From: Henckelia pumila
Lineage: Eukaryota > Streptophyta > Magnoliopsida > Lamiales > Gesneriaceae
Assembly: GCF_033568475.1 (NCBI RefSeq)
Contig: NC_133121.1
Coordinates: 1,178,001 to 1,242,000 of the forward strand
DNA: 64,000 nucleotides
Direction: 5' to 3'
Below the pieces are notes generated by a model. That model searched no databases, was not told where the DNA came from, and saw nothing but the letters and a program-made list of their open reading frames with translations. This document shows, one piece after another, positions 34,747 through 48,917 of the stretch; the stretch's first letter is position 1, and each line of letters begins with the position of its first letter. The position numbers and the translations under genes are program-made.

Positions 34747-37700
34747 ATGGCGACGCCGATGGTAGAAGACAACTTCGAGGATGATCAGCTTTCTTCCATG
34801 ACTACAGAAGATATAATTCGCGCCTCTCGCCTTCTTGATAACGAAATTCGAATCCTCAAGGTCATTTTCCCGATCATTTTTACTACGCCTATTTGAATAT
34901 GGTGACGGATGATAAAATTTTGTGTTGATTATGATTTTACTTGATTTTTGAAATTCGGTGATACGTTTTGAGTCTTACTGCGCTGAATTCTTTCTCTTTT
35001 CTTTCACAGGAAGAATTGCAGAGAACGAATCTCGAGTTAGATTCATTCAGGGAGAAGACGAAGGAGAATCAAGAAAAAATTAAGTTGAATAAGCAGCTTC
35101 CTTATCTGGTCGGCAACATTGTAGAGGTATTTTTTATGTTCATCGCGGTAGTTAGTAGCTCTAAAAATTGGAATAATTGGTAGTAGATCTAAAAATTGGA
35201 ATAATTTTGCGCCATCAAGGTGTTGTTCGAAAGTTTTTTGTAATGGCCTTTGAGAGAGAAGGGAACAGGATGAAATGAAATTCAGTCAGGAGGTTAAAAG
35301 GAACTCTAGGTGCTCAACCACGTTGTAGAAGCAAAGTGTAGTCATAGTGTCCATATGGTGAATTGCGGATGGTGGAGATGGTGCTGACTGCTGAGAGCTG
35401 TTCTAAATCTGTCAACGGGTTGCACTAAATATTGTTTCTTTATCGTTCTTTTCCTTTTTTATTTTTTAGAGTTCCGGGTGTGTGACCTGGCAACTTACTG
35501 TCATGAATGATTCTTAGAGGCTCTCCCTTGAGGTCGATTTTGTATTTGTTAATTCTTCTCATTTGACCAGTAGTTTGAGAATGTTTAGGACCTTTAGGTA
35601 CTGTGATTTCCCGGTAGTTTTGAGTCATATTTTCCCATTCTATGCTTTTGTTAGATTTTGGAAATGAACCCAGAGGAAGAGGCTGAAGAAGATGGTGCAA
35701 ATATTGATCTTGATTCACAGAGAAAGGGTAAATGCGTTGTGCTAAAAACATCCACTCGCCAGGTTAGATAGCATGTCTACATGCATTTTTCCCCCTTTTT
35801 TCTCTATTACTCTTCCTTAGTGTGCTCTAATTTGTGTGAAAAGCTGGTCAAAAGATCGTAGATGTTTTGTACTTTATTTTTCTTTTTATGGTAATCTTGT
35901 TCCCATTATATTGGAAGTAAAAAAGAACATATATGATATATCTGATTTTCTCTCTGTAAACCATACAATCCTCAACATAGAAATTAGTTGTAAAATCTGA
36001 AACTGTACAAGTATTACAATGGTAGCGTATGTTTATCTCCTACGTATATAATTGAATTGTAGGTACTAGATATGAATAATCCGAAGATGAAAATGTTTGT
36101 GAATTTTTTTTGTATTGATTATACCTTGAGTTGTAAACCCTCCTTGATAGATAATATTTTTACTGTGTACTCTGTCAAATGCAGACAATTTTCCTGCCTG
36201 TAGTAGGTCTTGTTGATCCTGACAAATTGAAACCTGGTGATCTGGTTGGAGTAAACAAAGATAGCTACCTGATCTTGGATACTTTGCCATCTGAGTATGA
36301 TTCTCGTGTCAAAGCCATGGAGGTTGATGAGAAACCAACTGAAGACTACAATGATATTGGAGGCCTGGAGAAACAGGCAAGTTATTCCCTTCGAGACCAA
36401 TTGTTATGGGCAAATTGTCATAAATCTTTTCTAACACTTCTATTCCTTAATGGGAATTCTTTATGATCGCTGCAGATTCAAGAACTGGTTGAAGCAATTG
36501 TATTGCCTATGACGCACAAAGAGAGATTTGAGAAACTAGGAGTTCGTCCACCAAAAGGAGTCCTTTTATATGGGCCTCCTGGGACGGGAAAAACTCTGAT
36601 GGCCCGTGCATGTGCTGCCCAAACCAATGCTACTTTTCTGAAGCTAGCAGGCCCTCAGCTTGTACAGGTAAGTACGTTAAAGATTTTTTGTCATGTATTT
36701 ACCGTCTGATGGATTTGATTAATCATCATCTTGAATATGTGTATTAGGTCACTTGATGATATCTTTATTTTTTGGTTTGTTGTAAAGTTGCATATTCATT
36801 TAGTGTTGGTGTGGTTAATGAGTTATTCAGAATTTGAAATTGGAGTACTGGATTGTTGTGAGTGCTGTACTGGATTTGATAAAATGCTGGATGAACCTCT
36901 AATTTCAGAGGAAGATTTTAATTTTTGAGTTTTCAAACTTCATCCAACTTTAGTTGATTTGTGTTTAAACTTTCATAGTAAGGCCAGTGATTTTGTAAGT
37001 TAATGATTTAGTTTATTCATTGTTCCGCTTTTTTAGTCATCTACACAATTCTTAATGCCCTTTTGAATACTTCATATTACATGCGTTTTGGTGGTGTTTC
37101 ACATTTATATAATTTCATTATTTGGTTTGTTCGGCATCATCTGCTGACTGCTAAGAAATTTCTGTATAAGACACTGTCCTTGTGACATATGATTCTTGTT
37201 TAACCAGAGTAGCACTGCCCTACATTGAAACTCTAAAATACCCAACGAAGTCTCACATTTAAATAAGAGTATTTTCGTTTGATGACTTGAATCCAACATA
37301 ATCAATTTTACTGTGGATTTTAGATGTTCATTGGAGATGGAGCAAAACTTGTTCGTGATGCTTTTCAACTTGCCAAAGAGAAATCCCCCTGCATCATTTT
37401 TATTGATGAGATTGATGCTATTGGCACAAAGCGTTTTGATAGGTGGCATTTACTTTCTAATTGTTTGTCTGATTGTCATTTGTTCCACTACTTCATTTAT
37501 GTGATTCTCGAGGCTTAAATTGGGGAGCTGCTTCCTAGCCTGAGGACTGGTTGTTGAGGGCTTTTGTCTTTGTCTATACTGATAATTAATGATGCTTTCT
37601 GCTTATGCAGTGAAGTTAGCGGGGATCGAGAAGTGCAGAGAACTATGTTAGAGCTGCTCAATCAGCTTGACGGTTTTAGCAGCGATGATCGGATAAAGGT

Positions 37701-39300
37701 ATTTTTTCTACTTGTTTATTTGTTCCTTTTTGTTGCTGACTTAGTGATCTTTGCATCTTGGAAGTTTTATAATTTTCATCTGATCCTCTCACCTCTTTGA
37801 TTGGATGGAATTGCTTTGTGTTGTTCTTTTGGCCTTTGCTTTGTTTCATATACTTTATGTTGTTATTTCCATCTTTGATTGGTTGGATACATTTTATGCC
37901 GCCATTACAATATTTAAATCTGAACTCTGTAAAATGTGTTCCTTTTTGGTGCAGAAGCCCATGTATTGTTTCTAGTTTTTAATCTTATTATGCTTGTCTG
38001 TGGAACATTTTATTACCATGTTTAGGTCATAGCAGCCACAAATCGAGCTGATATCTTGGACCCTGCCTTGATGCGGTCTGGTCGACTGGATCGTAAAATT
38101 GAGTTTCCTCATCCTACAGAGGAAGCCAGAGCTCGGATTTTGCAGGTATACTGTATACCTTTTAGTCTAGATCAGAAACTATATATGATTATTTTCGTAA
38201 AGGATTTTTGGGTTCTGAAGTGAGTATGGTATCATGCCCAGGTTTTGTTATAAAGGAGTTCCTGTTGGAACATCTAAACTCTAAATCTCTTTGATCACAG
38301 ATCCACTCCAGGAAGATGAACGTTCATCCAGATGTGAACTTTGAGGAGCTTGCTCGGTCTACTGATGACTTCAATGGGGCACAACTTAAAGCTGTTTGTG
38401 TTGAAGCAGGCATGCTAGCCCTTCGCCGCGATGCCACTGAGGTCTCTCTCTCCCTCCCCGCGCCCCCCTCCTCCCCTCACACACACACACAAGAGCATAC
38501 TCGTGCATGTGCCCATTTATGTCTACTGAGACACTGGGGCATCTAAATGAGAGAGTGCTGTTTTATATGTAACACGCAAAATATATGTTCATCGTTTTTC
38601 GCGTGGCTAGCTAACACTTGGTAATCTAAGAATCTAATTGTCTCTTTGTATTGCACCTTAGTGGGTGCACATGAAATGTGCTAGGTTCATGGCTGGGGCA
38701 TGTCCACCCTAGGATAGACATCATGCTGTGTTAATTAAATTAAATTAACTAAACAAATAAAACAATGGTGATTCGTTAGTATGAGTGGAAATAATTTGGC
38801 ATTTGAAAAGGGATGGAAAGAATTTTGCATTTGAATTGAGTGAATCAACTTCAAATATCCCAGACAAGTGGTGTAGTATTCAAGCCCTGAACTTGATTCA
38901 GTATTGTCTTTGTTGGTTATGAGTATTGTAGTTCGGAAAAAGTGATATTGTTGAGGTTTATTGGAATTCAGTGTATATATGAACTTTGACAATCGAGCCT
39001 TGTCAAAAGTTTACACCATTTAACCTAAAACTTTTACCGTGGAAACTGAAGATTACGTTAAACTTTGAGCATGTAAGACTGTTGCCTTCACTTATCTCTG
39101 TCAACTTGTCTGGAGAATCAAAAATGTACGAGTTGCATCCTGATTTTCATGATTTCAAATCTCTCCTTTTTTCTGTCATTTAATGATATACATAAATATA
39201 TGTCTGATCTTGATGTAAACAGGTAAACCACGAAGATTTTAATGAAGGTATTATCCAAGTTCAAGCGAAGAAAAAAGCCAGCTTAAATTACTATGCCTAG
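34747..39300 (+). CDS. RPT5: 26S proteasome regulatory ATPase subunit 6A
   Basis: An AAA-ATPase of the six-membered ring that unfolds substrates into the 20S proteasome. Ten exons: 34747-34860, 35010-35126, 35655-35762, 36185-36376, 36476-36667, 37324-37442, 37611-37698, 38026-38145, 38301-38441, 39223-39300. They sum to 1269 bp (422 residues) with consistent phases and the family length. A coiled-coil N-terminus ([20 protein letters not shown]) is followed by the OB fold, Walker A GPPGTGKT (210-217), Walker B IIFIDEID (D269, E270) and an [11 protein letters not shown] arginine-finger region. The C-terminal YYA fits the HbYX motif that docks into the 20S ring. The intron after 36376 begins GCAAGT, a GC-AG intron. 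Confidence 0.97.
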
Positions 39301-40929
39301 GTATCAAATGCTCTGAACCCTGTGGGACTCTTGATCATAAAAACTCAGGGAATCATGAATAAAATTCCCCTCAGAGTTGAAGATTAAATTATGACGAGGC
39401 CTATTCGTGGAAATAATGTCTGAATTTAGTAGTATGTGTAAACAAGCATACAAGTATAGGAACTGGACTGTGAAAGGCAGACATTGTTTTGCTTATAAGC
39501 ATACTTTGTCCACCAAGTATTGTTTCATGATCTAGTTGTCTGATAAATTAAAGTCGCTTGTTTAGCCATTGAAATATGGTACCATATTGTTATTTTCTCT
39601 TGGCGTTTCTTGAAGAATGTAAGAATAAATGAACTGGTCAAGCCATCAAGACGATATGTTTTTTTTTTTTTTGTGACATGAGAACCCGCCCTTCTATGTG
39701 CCCTTCTGTGTGCACTAGATAAATCCCTGGACTAATCGACTAACACAATAGCCTGCAAATTATGTTAGTTAGGTAAACCCCTCCTCCGAATGAAATCCAA
39801 TGGGATTCAGGCTAGGCAAGCCTTGTGTGACAGGTTAATCCAAGAAGATGTTGGTAGGAGAAATCGAACTTTTAACCTTTGGTTAAAAGTTCACATACTC
39901 CATCAACTTGAACACCCCTATGGGCGACGATATGTTACTTTTATTATGCAGAATAGTGGTGCAACAAGGCTAGCCTACTTCATATTTAATAGAGACGGAT
40001 GAAATATGAATTTTAGCAGACACATCTTGCATAGGTTCATTTGGCAACAATAATAGATAGACGTTCTGGCACAGAACGATCGAATTAGTTATCATACGTC
40101 CATTGAACAATATAAGTTCATTATTATTTTAAATCACTTACAAATGAAGAAATATTGTTTTAGATATTTTGATAAATAAGTCCATCAAACATTTTCAAAG
40201 TAATACTGAAATAAGAAATATAATAAAATGTGTTTGGGAACAAAAATATAAATTTGTTACTGGAATGAAAAAGCTAAAAATGATTCAAAAAAAAAAAAGC
40301 TAAAACGGAGGTGGTGGATGATCTCCACACAAATCATATAGAAAAATTATAAACCACGCAGATGTGTAAACTGTAAAGGAAATAGAAGACGCAAGCAAGC
40401 AAATATTAAATATCTGCGCGAACAAAAGTATAGGAACGCGAAAAAGGGTTAAAATATTAAGGAAGATCACCACGGTTCACAGGATTGAATCTAATACATT
40501 GAAGCACACTTAAGAGGCATGCAGAGATTGTCCAACTAAATATACATAGATAAACTAAATATATCTAAAAAGCAGATGGAACAGGAAAGAATACAAAGTA
40601 TACAGTATATTATATGTAGAACAAGGCAACCGTAGAATCCGTTCACTAGATCAGAAACATAATAAAAATTTGGAATCGACAGCATAATCTGACCTCTCAA
40701 TCATCACATATGTGGTGGCCAGGTTCGAGTAGCAAGTCTTGGAAGCACATTTGATGCCAAAACTGATTTTGATGATCATGGTTCTCCCATGACTCTGATT
40801 ATCGAAATCTAGCTGATGTTGTAGCAGTTCTGGGCATGTTCAAGTATAATGAAGTATAACAGGCAAACTCCAGATTTTCAGAGCATCGATGTTTTGACAG
40901 GATATTTGGAACACTAAATTTGTCATATC
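39301..40929. other. intergenic between convergent RPT5 and RUS6
   Basis: 3' ends of both genes plus a complete-looking SINE (39661-39925). The remainder (about 39940-40930) is AT-rich with no ORF of note. Confidence 0.6.
39661..39925 (-). mobile_element. tRNA-derived SINE with target-site duplication
   Basis: GACGATATGTT is present at 39650-39660 and again at 39926-39936, an 11-bp perfect duplication. Between them, on the minus strand, are a box A-like stretch (GTTCAAGTTGATGGAGT), a box B-like AGTTCGATTTC, a 265-bp body and an A-run tail (T-run at 39661-39672 on the plus strand). This arrangement is that of a pol III retroposon. A related 3' fragment occurs near 49060-49165. Confidence 0.8.
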
Positions 40930-43900
40930 TTAACTGCCCAATTCACATAACCGTGCTCTGCCGGGATTAAGCAGTGATTCAGACATAACCCAACCCTTCA
41001 AAAAAACAAGGTGTCAGTTTATTGAGAGAATATTAAAAAACAATATTGCAAATGAAAGAAATTAGAAGCGAGAGGTGCTTCAGGTCAAGTTCTAACAATT
41101 TTTATATTGTTGGAACATATTTTTCCCATTCGGCGTTGTTGGAACATATTTATGTTTCAATAGATGGATTTAAAACGAACAATTCCAAATTTTCTACAAG
41201 TTCTTTTAAACCCAAGCACTATCTTAGTCCCGGGATGATGTTTAACAAACTCTCAAACAACAAAAAACACCTTTATCCTATTAAGTGGGGTCTACTAAAA
41301 ATTAGGTATCAACTGTCTATGGCTGTTATCAAACATGACCAATACAGAAAAATCAAGTATTTGAGATCACGAAGTTGAAGCATTAGAAGCACACAAACCT
41401 AACAAACAGTAGCGAAGCAGGAAACCATCTAGGCTTTATACTAGTCGCCTTAATGATTCAAAGCATGAAGCTAGGAGCTGTCGGTAGGGGTTATACCCAC
41501 CCTTCCCAAAAATAACTATCAAGGACTCGCCCATTACTGGCTTCGTGAAGCATAGGACAATGAGATTTACACAATTCAATGTCATGCACAATTTTACCAC
41601 AGGCTCCACAATTCAATGTCATGCACGATTATACCACAGGCTCCACGGATTCAATAATAAGAGAACTGTTTATAGTCGTGCAAAGTAGCTAAACTTCAGT
41701 GCTCCTCCATGCAAGTTTCAATATTAGAGAGGAAAATAAGTAGGTCTGCCCTCACCTGTTCCGTAGCTTTATTCTTGAACGGTCCGTATAAAGCTGACAC
41801 CATCTTATATGATTCGGCATTGTGAGATTGAAGATCAGACAATGTTGGTCGTACAACCGAAAAATCATGCTCTTGTTTCCCAGGGGAAGATAGGTTCTTA
41901 TTGGAGGTGCGAACAATGTGAAGAAGCACGTGAGCCTATGATTAAAATGAATTTAGCAAGACACACCAACAGCGATAGTGACCATAATATCAAAAGTCAT
42001 CCATCTTACATGAAAGGCAGCTTTCAATATATCGTCAGACTTTGCTTGATCCTTGAACAGAGCGTAGATTTTGCCCTTCAAAGGATTATAGGTAACTATA
42101 TATTGCTCTTTCTGTTGCCAAAAAAAATTCATTATGCCGCTGTAAGCCATTCAAAGTTGTAATGGACAACAATGTAAATGTACAGGTACAGCCCCAAAAA
42201 TAAAAATATCTTCTGCTCAGCATGTTAGCATACCTCAAAAATTGGCTCTACAGCAAGATACGAATTAGGATCTTGGAATGCATCTTTAAACCGCGGACCT
42301 GCAAAAGTAGCAGAAAATAGTATGATCAACATTCTCACAAAAAAGATGTTCTATAAAATAAGATGAAAAGCAACAAAAATATGCTAAGCACGAATGAGGG
42401 CGAGAAAAGGACATGGCTTTTCATGTACCAAGAATAATATCCCTGTGTTCCTTCCATGGGAGATTAAATATATTTTCCATTGAATTTCCCTCATGCAACG
42501 TTGGAACTTGCCCTGGAAAATAAAGACACATCAAAAGTTAGAGTGGTATCATAGGGTGTAAATACTTTTCTATTAGAAGCACAAAATCATGTCCTCGTTT
42601 GTTTCCAACTTTACTAAAGGGATACCACATCCCTCTTGCTTTGCTGAAGGTCTAGACAAACTAGAAATTTGAGCTCTCTTTTCTGCAAGTTAGTCATGCA
42701 AGCATGGGCCAGCACTCTCTAAAGCATCTCTCAAATCTCAATAGTCAACCACCATGTTCACATACTTACTGAAACTTATTTAAAAATATTCCCTTAACAT
42801 GCAGTTTTTAAGTGTAAGGTGTAAGGTTAAGGTGTAATGCTAGGTGTACACCTAGTATTTCTCTATAAATTATAACAATGAATCGAACGCTTTCCAAAGT
42901 CATTACTTTCTCCGAGGTTTGATCAATATCATGCATAATCAGTCTACCTCTGAGACAACGAGAAATAATACTTCATGGAGCGAAGTATACGACTCTACAG
43001 GCAGGAACAAGTAGTTTTCTCAGGGGGACCGGGAACCGACCAACTTCCCAGAAGACCTGATATTTTCCTTAACTGGGTTATTTGACAAAAATAAATTAAT
43101 AGAACTTAAAAACAGCTTTCTTCACCTGATAGGCAGAAAGGAACATGAAAAAAGACGGGCCCGTTTGAGAAGTTCTGACCATATGTTACTATTTTCGTTA
43201 CCAAAGATAAATAATTCATTCATCACATTCTCCGATCAATATGATATACAAACAAAACCAAAGCTAAAAGAGCAATGAACATGCGGCACAAGCACACACA
43301 GAGAAGATGAACTCATTCTGACCTGTCTTCAAGAATGATTCTACTGCCACAGTGAATCTTGCTCGATTCAGCGTATGCAATACCACAGATTTCACCTAGA
43401 AGAAAAATAGCGTATTCATCTCAAATCGGTGGTTATATTAGCTGGGAGAAAAGAAAGTAATAAACAAAAAGGGAAACAAAAGGTCTCATGTTTTCTCTCT
43501 ATCCAACCTCTTGGTAAGAGCTCATCAAATACCCACATGAGAGCAGAGTAAATGTGGTAACCAAGGATGGATTTTGCTTAGACAGCATAATGCTCAGTCC
43601 TGTTCCAAACTTCACAAGAAAGAAATTCAATAATCAGTTCCAACGCAGAGACAAAACTACTTCAGATTAAAAATGCAAGAACTAAGTTGCAAGTTCAGTC
43701 CAAAAAGTCAAGACACTTATGACAAGCCAGAAATGAAAAATTCTTCATAAGCATAATGGATTGATAGGATCAAATGCATTAAGTAGGCAGGTGACCAGGT
43801 TAGACCCCTTCCTTTTGTACCCCTTATCCAAGACCATAAAACTACTTGGTGGTTAGCTACCCACCCATAGCTACCTTCTAAATCCCGCTACCAGCCTACA

Positions 43901-46900
43901 ACACACCCGGTACCTCAACTTGCAAGGTATATTTCCTTCCATTCCACCAGTTTCACATTAGTGACTCTTCGTTTGATTTTCGAATAGATGAATTAAGGGT
44001 TCGAATTTATCACTGAGAGGATGTAATAGAAGAACTGGACTTCTAAATTCTAATAACCTCTCGGGAATCAGCAATAAACTGGATTAATGCATTCACTCAT
44101 GGGCCAGAAGTTTAGAATAAGTTTATTCAGCAATGGTGCTCCTTTTCCACAATTTACAATGTTGTAATTTTTCAATCAGACAAGCATACCAGATCAGCCA
44201 TATTCGCAACACATTCTCCTTTGGCAGTCACATCTCCAATATTTTCGCCCCTAGCAAAGGCTTTGTAGATTGGGGTTCGAGTTGAAGCTGATGTCACAGC
44301 AGCGACATTCTATAAGAAAAGCACAATGAACATCAACGTAATTAGCCAGGATTGCATGACGCAGACAAGTGAAAGAGACAATGGATGATACGACCTTGGA
44401 AACATTGGCTATACAGGCCAATGGAAGAAATAAATGGGGAACAGCCGCAGTTGCCAACTCTAAACCAGCTCCCAACTCCATCATGATATCGCCAGCAAAC
44501 CTAAGCTGTGTAAGAAAAATCATCAGACAAGTTGTTATTTCTATAAAATAATTTAGAAAAGGGACTCCTTTGACCTCCAAATTTTTACATACCTGCTTTA
44601 GATCATAATCAAATTTCTTTCCCTGCCGAGCAAATAGCATCTTCCCAACCCGTCCAGCACCATCCTACAGTTAAGTATATCAAGGAACATGATTTAGATC
44701 ACTTTATCACAAGACTTCATCTAGACCAATGTATGATTGCTATAACTGAAATTAGCAACTCAATCAAAATCTATAAATTGCTGTTGAGTATGTAAAGCAA
44801 CGTGACATCTACATCCTAGATGAAAACAAGTAGCTCAATTTTAATACATCAATTCGCTTTTTTAGTCTCATTTGCTTTTATCATATGTAAAGATAATTCA
44901 GAAATAAATAGCATCATGATATTTCATTCAATGAGGTTATATTATAGCTTCGATTTTGAAAGAAAAAAAATCACTTGAAACAAAACGGCATTAGCCTATA
45001 TGTGTTTGGGGTAGAAAAAAAGCGTGTAAAATTTTAAAACAGCTAATTTTTAATGGGTTTCCTAAACATTAATTTTTTTTAGACTCAGAGTTAGAGAAGC
45101 GGAAGCCCTTACAAAATTTCCTAAAAATAAAGCATATATTAAATCAATGCTAGTATGCTACACTTAAAAACAGTGGAAAGTGATGGATGTGAATCAAATG
45201 AAATTTAGATAAAAATTGGAAAGTTCGGTTTATAAGCTTCCTAGTCGAATATATATAACTCAAACATTGTTAACATGCACTTACTGGAAAGAAAAAAACG
45301 ATAAAACTTGAATTCTTACATCCAGATTGGTATATTAGCAGGACAAAGATGCGTACTATTTTTCACAGTTTTAAGGTATTTTATACATCTCCAAAACTTA
45401 ATATATTGCTGGGAGAACCATTGTATCCCACATAGGCTCCACAAGAAATCACGGAACACGATAAATTTGGGGGATTCTTCTATCCCAAAGTAGTCTTTTC
45501 GATGACGGCTCTTCTCTCGAGCTTATGGGCTAACATACGTGTTGTTGATATGAGCAAACGCAGTAGAACGAGCAACTTAGGAAAGGTGTCTATCATATCA
45601 GTGTCAAAGATATTGCCATGCGCATATTACAGGTTGGATTGCGATGTTTGGGCAGAATATTGATGGATGAGTGAAAGACATCCTGACATCCAAGACCATT
45701 TTCTCGAGGGGTGGACAATGTTAACCGTGGAATGGTTAATAAGTTTGCAGACTCACCAAGCTAGAGATCTAGTCCTCTAGCTTTGGTCTTTCCTCTCGAA
45801 CTTAATGGCTAGCAAAATCTATTACACGAAAAATATACAATACACTAAAATAATAAGTAATCTAAGTAGTCCTGGATTGTTTAAAAACATGTGCTGAACA
45901 TGACGAATGTAAAGATTGATGGAATAAGATGTCAAAGTATATAGCAAAAATAGAGGCAACCAAATATGACCTTTGAACCACTATTTGAAGCATATCTCTG
46001 TTACCACTTACCCCTGACCACACTGAAATTTATTTCACGCTTCAGGGTTTCAACACTTTTCTGTCAAGCATTTGAAACATGTCCTAACTATCTAGGATAC
46101 AGAAGCAAAATCCATGCACCTCTGAACTACAAGTTAACAATCATTTTAGTCTTCGTTTTTTTTCCGAAGGTCGAATAGCACTCGCACAAATACGGACTAA
46201 AACATGATTTTATACGTCCATTTCAAAATTAGATAGATTGCATCGGTTTTTGTTGATACCTTTATAATCCAGTTGATAGCCACAGCTCCTGGCACGGAAC
46301 TATTTCTTGATACTCCCACTGAATTTAGAAGAGTTTGAGTTGTGAAAACACCCATTGCCCCGCCAAAGAAATACTACAACAGAATGATCACAAGGGAGAA
46401 GCAACTAAACATGTCACCATACTGTAGTATATAGGAAGCAAATACATCATTTATGGTTTCAGTGTGTGCAGGATATATATCATTATGGGTGGAAATGGGA
46501 GGTAAACCTCTGATGCCCGTTAGTTACAGGTTAACCTTTTGATTAAAAAAATATAAAGAGTACCTTTAAAGCTCTCCACGTCATATAAGGAACATAAGAA
46601 GGTGAAACCGAATCAGGAAAACCTTCTGGAACTACATAAGACCTTATAAACGCCATCAACTCCTGGAACAGGCACAACCGAATTCAGGCAAGATTAAGAA
46701 AGGTGTTTCATAATTTTTCGTGCGCAATTGTACGATGCAAGGTATTTCATAATTTTCATGTGACAAAATGTCCATTATTACATCAAGGTCTTCAAAATGC
46801 AGGTATCAGGCCATCAATGCAAATAAAAAGTTCGATTGCTCGATTAAATTATTTCAACGACGCGGAAAGATGGGGGCAAAAAAAAAAAAAAGAGGAAGAA

Positions 46901-47257
46901 AATACCGACATCAACTGGAGCCTGGGGTGACTGCAAGCAGACAGCACGAATACAGTTCTTCTTCAATTGCTTCGATCCATGACTTCTAAAACCATCGTTC
47001 TCAGCTAAGTATTTCCATCTCCTGCCATCGATCTCCTCGCAACAGATCACCCTCAAGCTCGAGTCCACGAATGGATCATTGGAAAGTCCGCCGAGCCTCA
47101 AATCCTGCCTCTCCGGCGTCACCGCCGCTGCCGAGGGGTAAGACGGAGGCGCTGATGCTAGGTTCGCACTAATGCGAAGCGTCTCCCTCACCAGAAGCCT
47201 CGAATCCGTGGACGCAATAGTTTGGGAAGCCGAATTGGAAGGGTGCTTGAGCTTCAT
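40930..47257 (-). CDS. RUS6: root UVB sensitive 6-like protein (DUF647)
   Basis: A member of the plant RUS/DUF647 family of predicted membrane proteins; RUS6 loss is embryo-lethal in Arabidopsis (EMB1879, from memory). Biochemical role unknown. Thirteen exons (minus): 47257-46910, 46662-46564, 46373-46260, 44664-44593, 44505-44395, 44309-44190, 43609-43508, 43395-43323, 42512-42429, 42298-42234, 42111-42010, 41935-41756, 40995-40930. They sum to 1536 bp (511 residues) with all phases consistent. The N-terminal 110 residues are Ser-rich; the conserved core includes PVDELMAFIRSYVVPEGFPD, YFFGGAMGVFTTQTLLNSVG, MLFARQGKKFDYDLKQ, ELATAAVPHLFLPLAC and the C-terminal SLLNPGRARLC. The residue order matches RUS6 better than other RUS members. 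MMT and RUS6 are neighbours in Arabidopsis (At5g49810/At5g49820, from memory). Confidence 0.94.
41571..41644. repeat. 37-bp tandem repeat in last RUS6 intron
   Basis: ACAATTCAATGTCATGCAC is repeated 37 bases apart (41571 and 41608), each followed by TTTACCACAGGCTCCAC or a variant of it. Two copies. Confidence 0.93.
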
Positions 47258-48397
47258 CGCAAATTTTTCAGAATTCGATCACACACTTCTTCGATTGCAT
47301 ATACAAATAAATGCTTTGCACGTATATATATAGAGAGAAAGAGAGAATTCCTGGTTTTGGTTCGTTGTGTGCTTTTGCTCTCTCTCTCTCCTCCGCACCA
47401 TGTGATGTGCGGGGAGGGCATTTTGATGGAAAAGGCAATGCCAGGGGTTTGATTGGATGACATGTGGGTGTATCAAAGACAACTGAAACGGACACGTGCA
47501 AGTGATTGCAGCAAGGAAACGCACACCTACTGCTGTGACTGTTTTCCGTTTCGGTTTCTGCTTAATTACTATTATTATTATGGAAAATTATATGTTTCTT
47601 AATTTAGGAAATATATAATGGTGTGGTGTCATTAACTAAACTTTTTTAATTAATTATAACATTAATATACGTAGAACCCCGCCGCCCCATTCTCGGATAC
47701 GATACGCGTTGGTGCTTATTTTTTGTGTGCGTCGGCCAAACCAAATTACATTGAATCAATGATGTAGGACTAATTCTTTCGATAAAATATTGACATGAAA
47801 AATTGAATTAATATCTACTAGTTTATTGATCATCTGGTCCACGTCTGGACCTGACATGAGGCGAGTGAGTTTATTGTTTCAGGTCCAAGTTTAAAAGAGG
47901 GCCCAAAAAGGTTAATAAACTATTATTAGTGTATGTGTGCATAAATTTTTTTAAAATGTCATGATTTTGTAAAAAAAAATAGTATTATCGCATTTTTGTC
48001 CTCTTCATCAGTCATCTTTTTATCTGAATCTGAAGTTCTCATCACATCGCATGACAATTAATGGAGAACGACTATTAGGTTTCAAAACTTTCACCACTCT
48101 CTTTCATTATCGATTCTTGGATTTCATAGACTACATGTTATTTTTATTTTTTAATTTTTATGATTTTTTTTTGGAATGTTTGTGATTATTTTTTTATTCG
48201 TGACATGATTAAGTATAATATAAGAAATTTCTTCAACTGGTGCATTATTTTTTTTTATTTTCGTGTTTTGTCAAATAATTGATGTTTTTGCTAATAAAAT
48301 AGCTAAATATTATTTAATTGATTATTTATAATACTTTAGTTTATTATTTAATGGCATTATAAAGTTTTTTAACAGAATATGTTTTTTTATAACTAAG

Positions 48398-48917
48398 AGA
48401 GTGTTGACTGAGTTTATAAGCTCTGAAACAACTTATAAACTCTTCCAATTTGTTTGAAATTTTTTTTTTATTAAAAAACTTATAAGCTATCAAAATAAAT
48501 TGTTTGACCGCTTATAAGTTATTTTTAAAAGTGAGTCACCCCCATTTTTTTAGAAAAAATCTTATTTTGATATTTTACTTCTCCATATTATCCTTATATA
48601 TTTTATTAAGTTCTAACCACGCCTTCTGCTCATTTTTTTGTAGATAATTTATCAATTTCTTTCTCTAAATTAAAATAAAAAATAGTTTTATTTTGTTAAT
48701 ATATGTTTAACATTTATGATAAATTTAAAACTATTTTTGTATGTATATTACTATTTATATTACTTTCATATTATTATAATTTTTTTGGTAATTTCGACAA
48801 TAAAAAGATCTTATAATACCAAAGTCCAAACACATCAACATCTTTAAGTTTTTTAAAATAAGTAATCCAAACACTTTAATATAAGTTGTTTTTAATAAAA
48901 TTAGTCAAACACTCTTT
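48398..48917. mobile_element. MITE-like element with imperfect terminal inverted repeats
   Basis: The left end (AAGAGAGTGTTGACTGAGTT) and the inverted right end (AAGAGTGTTTGACTAATTTT) match imperfectly. Inside are repeated TTATAAG/CTTATAA words. No clear target duplication was seen, so the borders are approximate. Confidence 0.5.

Noticed and set aside
45460-45800. Possible solo LTR or TRIM in RUS6 intron 3 (GTATCCCACATAGG and repeated CTCTCGA-TTAATGGCTA words)
   Set aside because: No terminal TG/CA pair or target duplication could be found.
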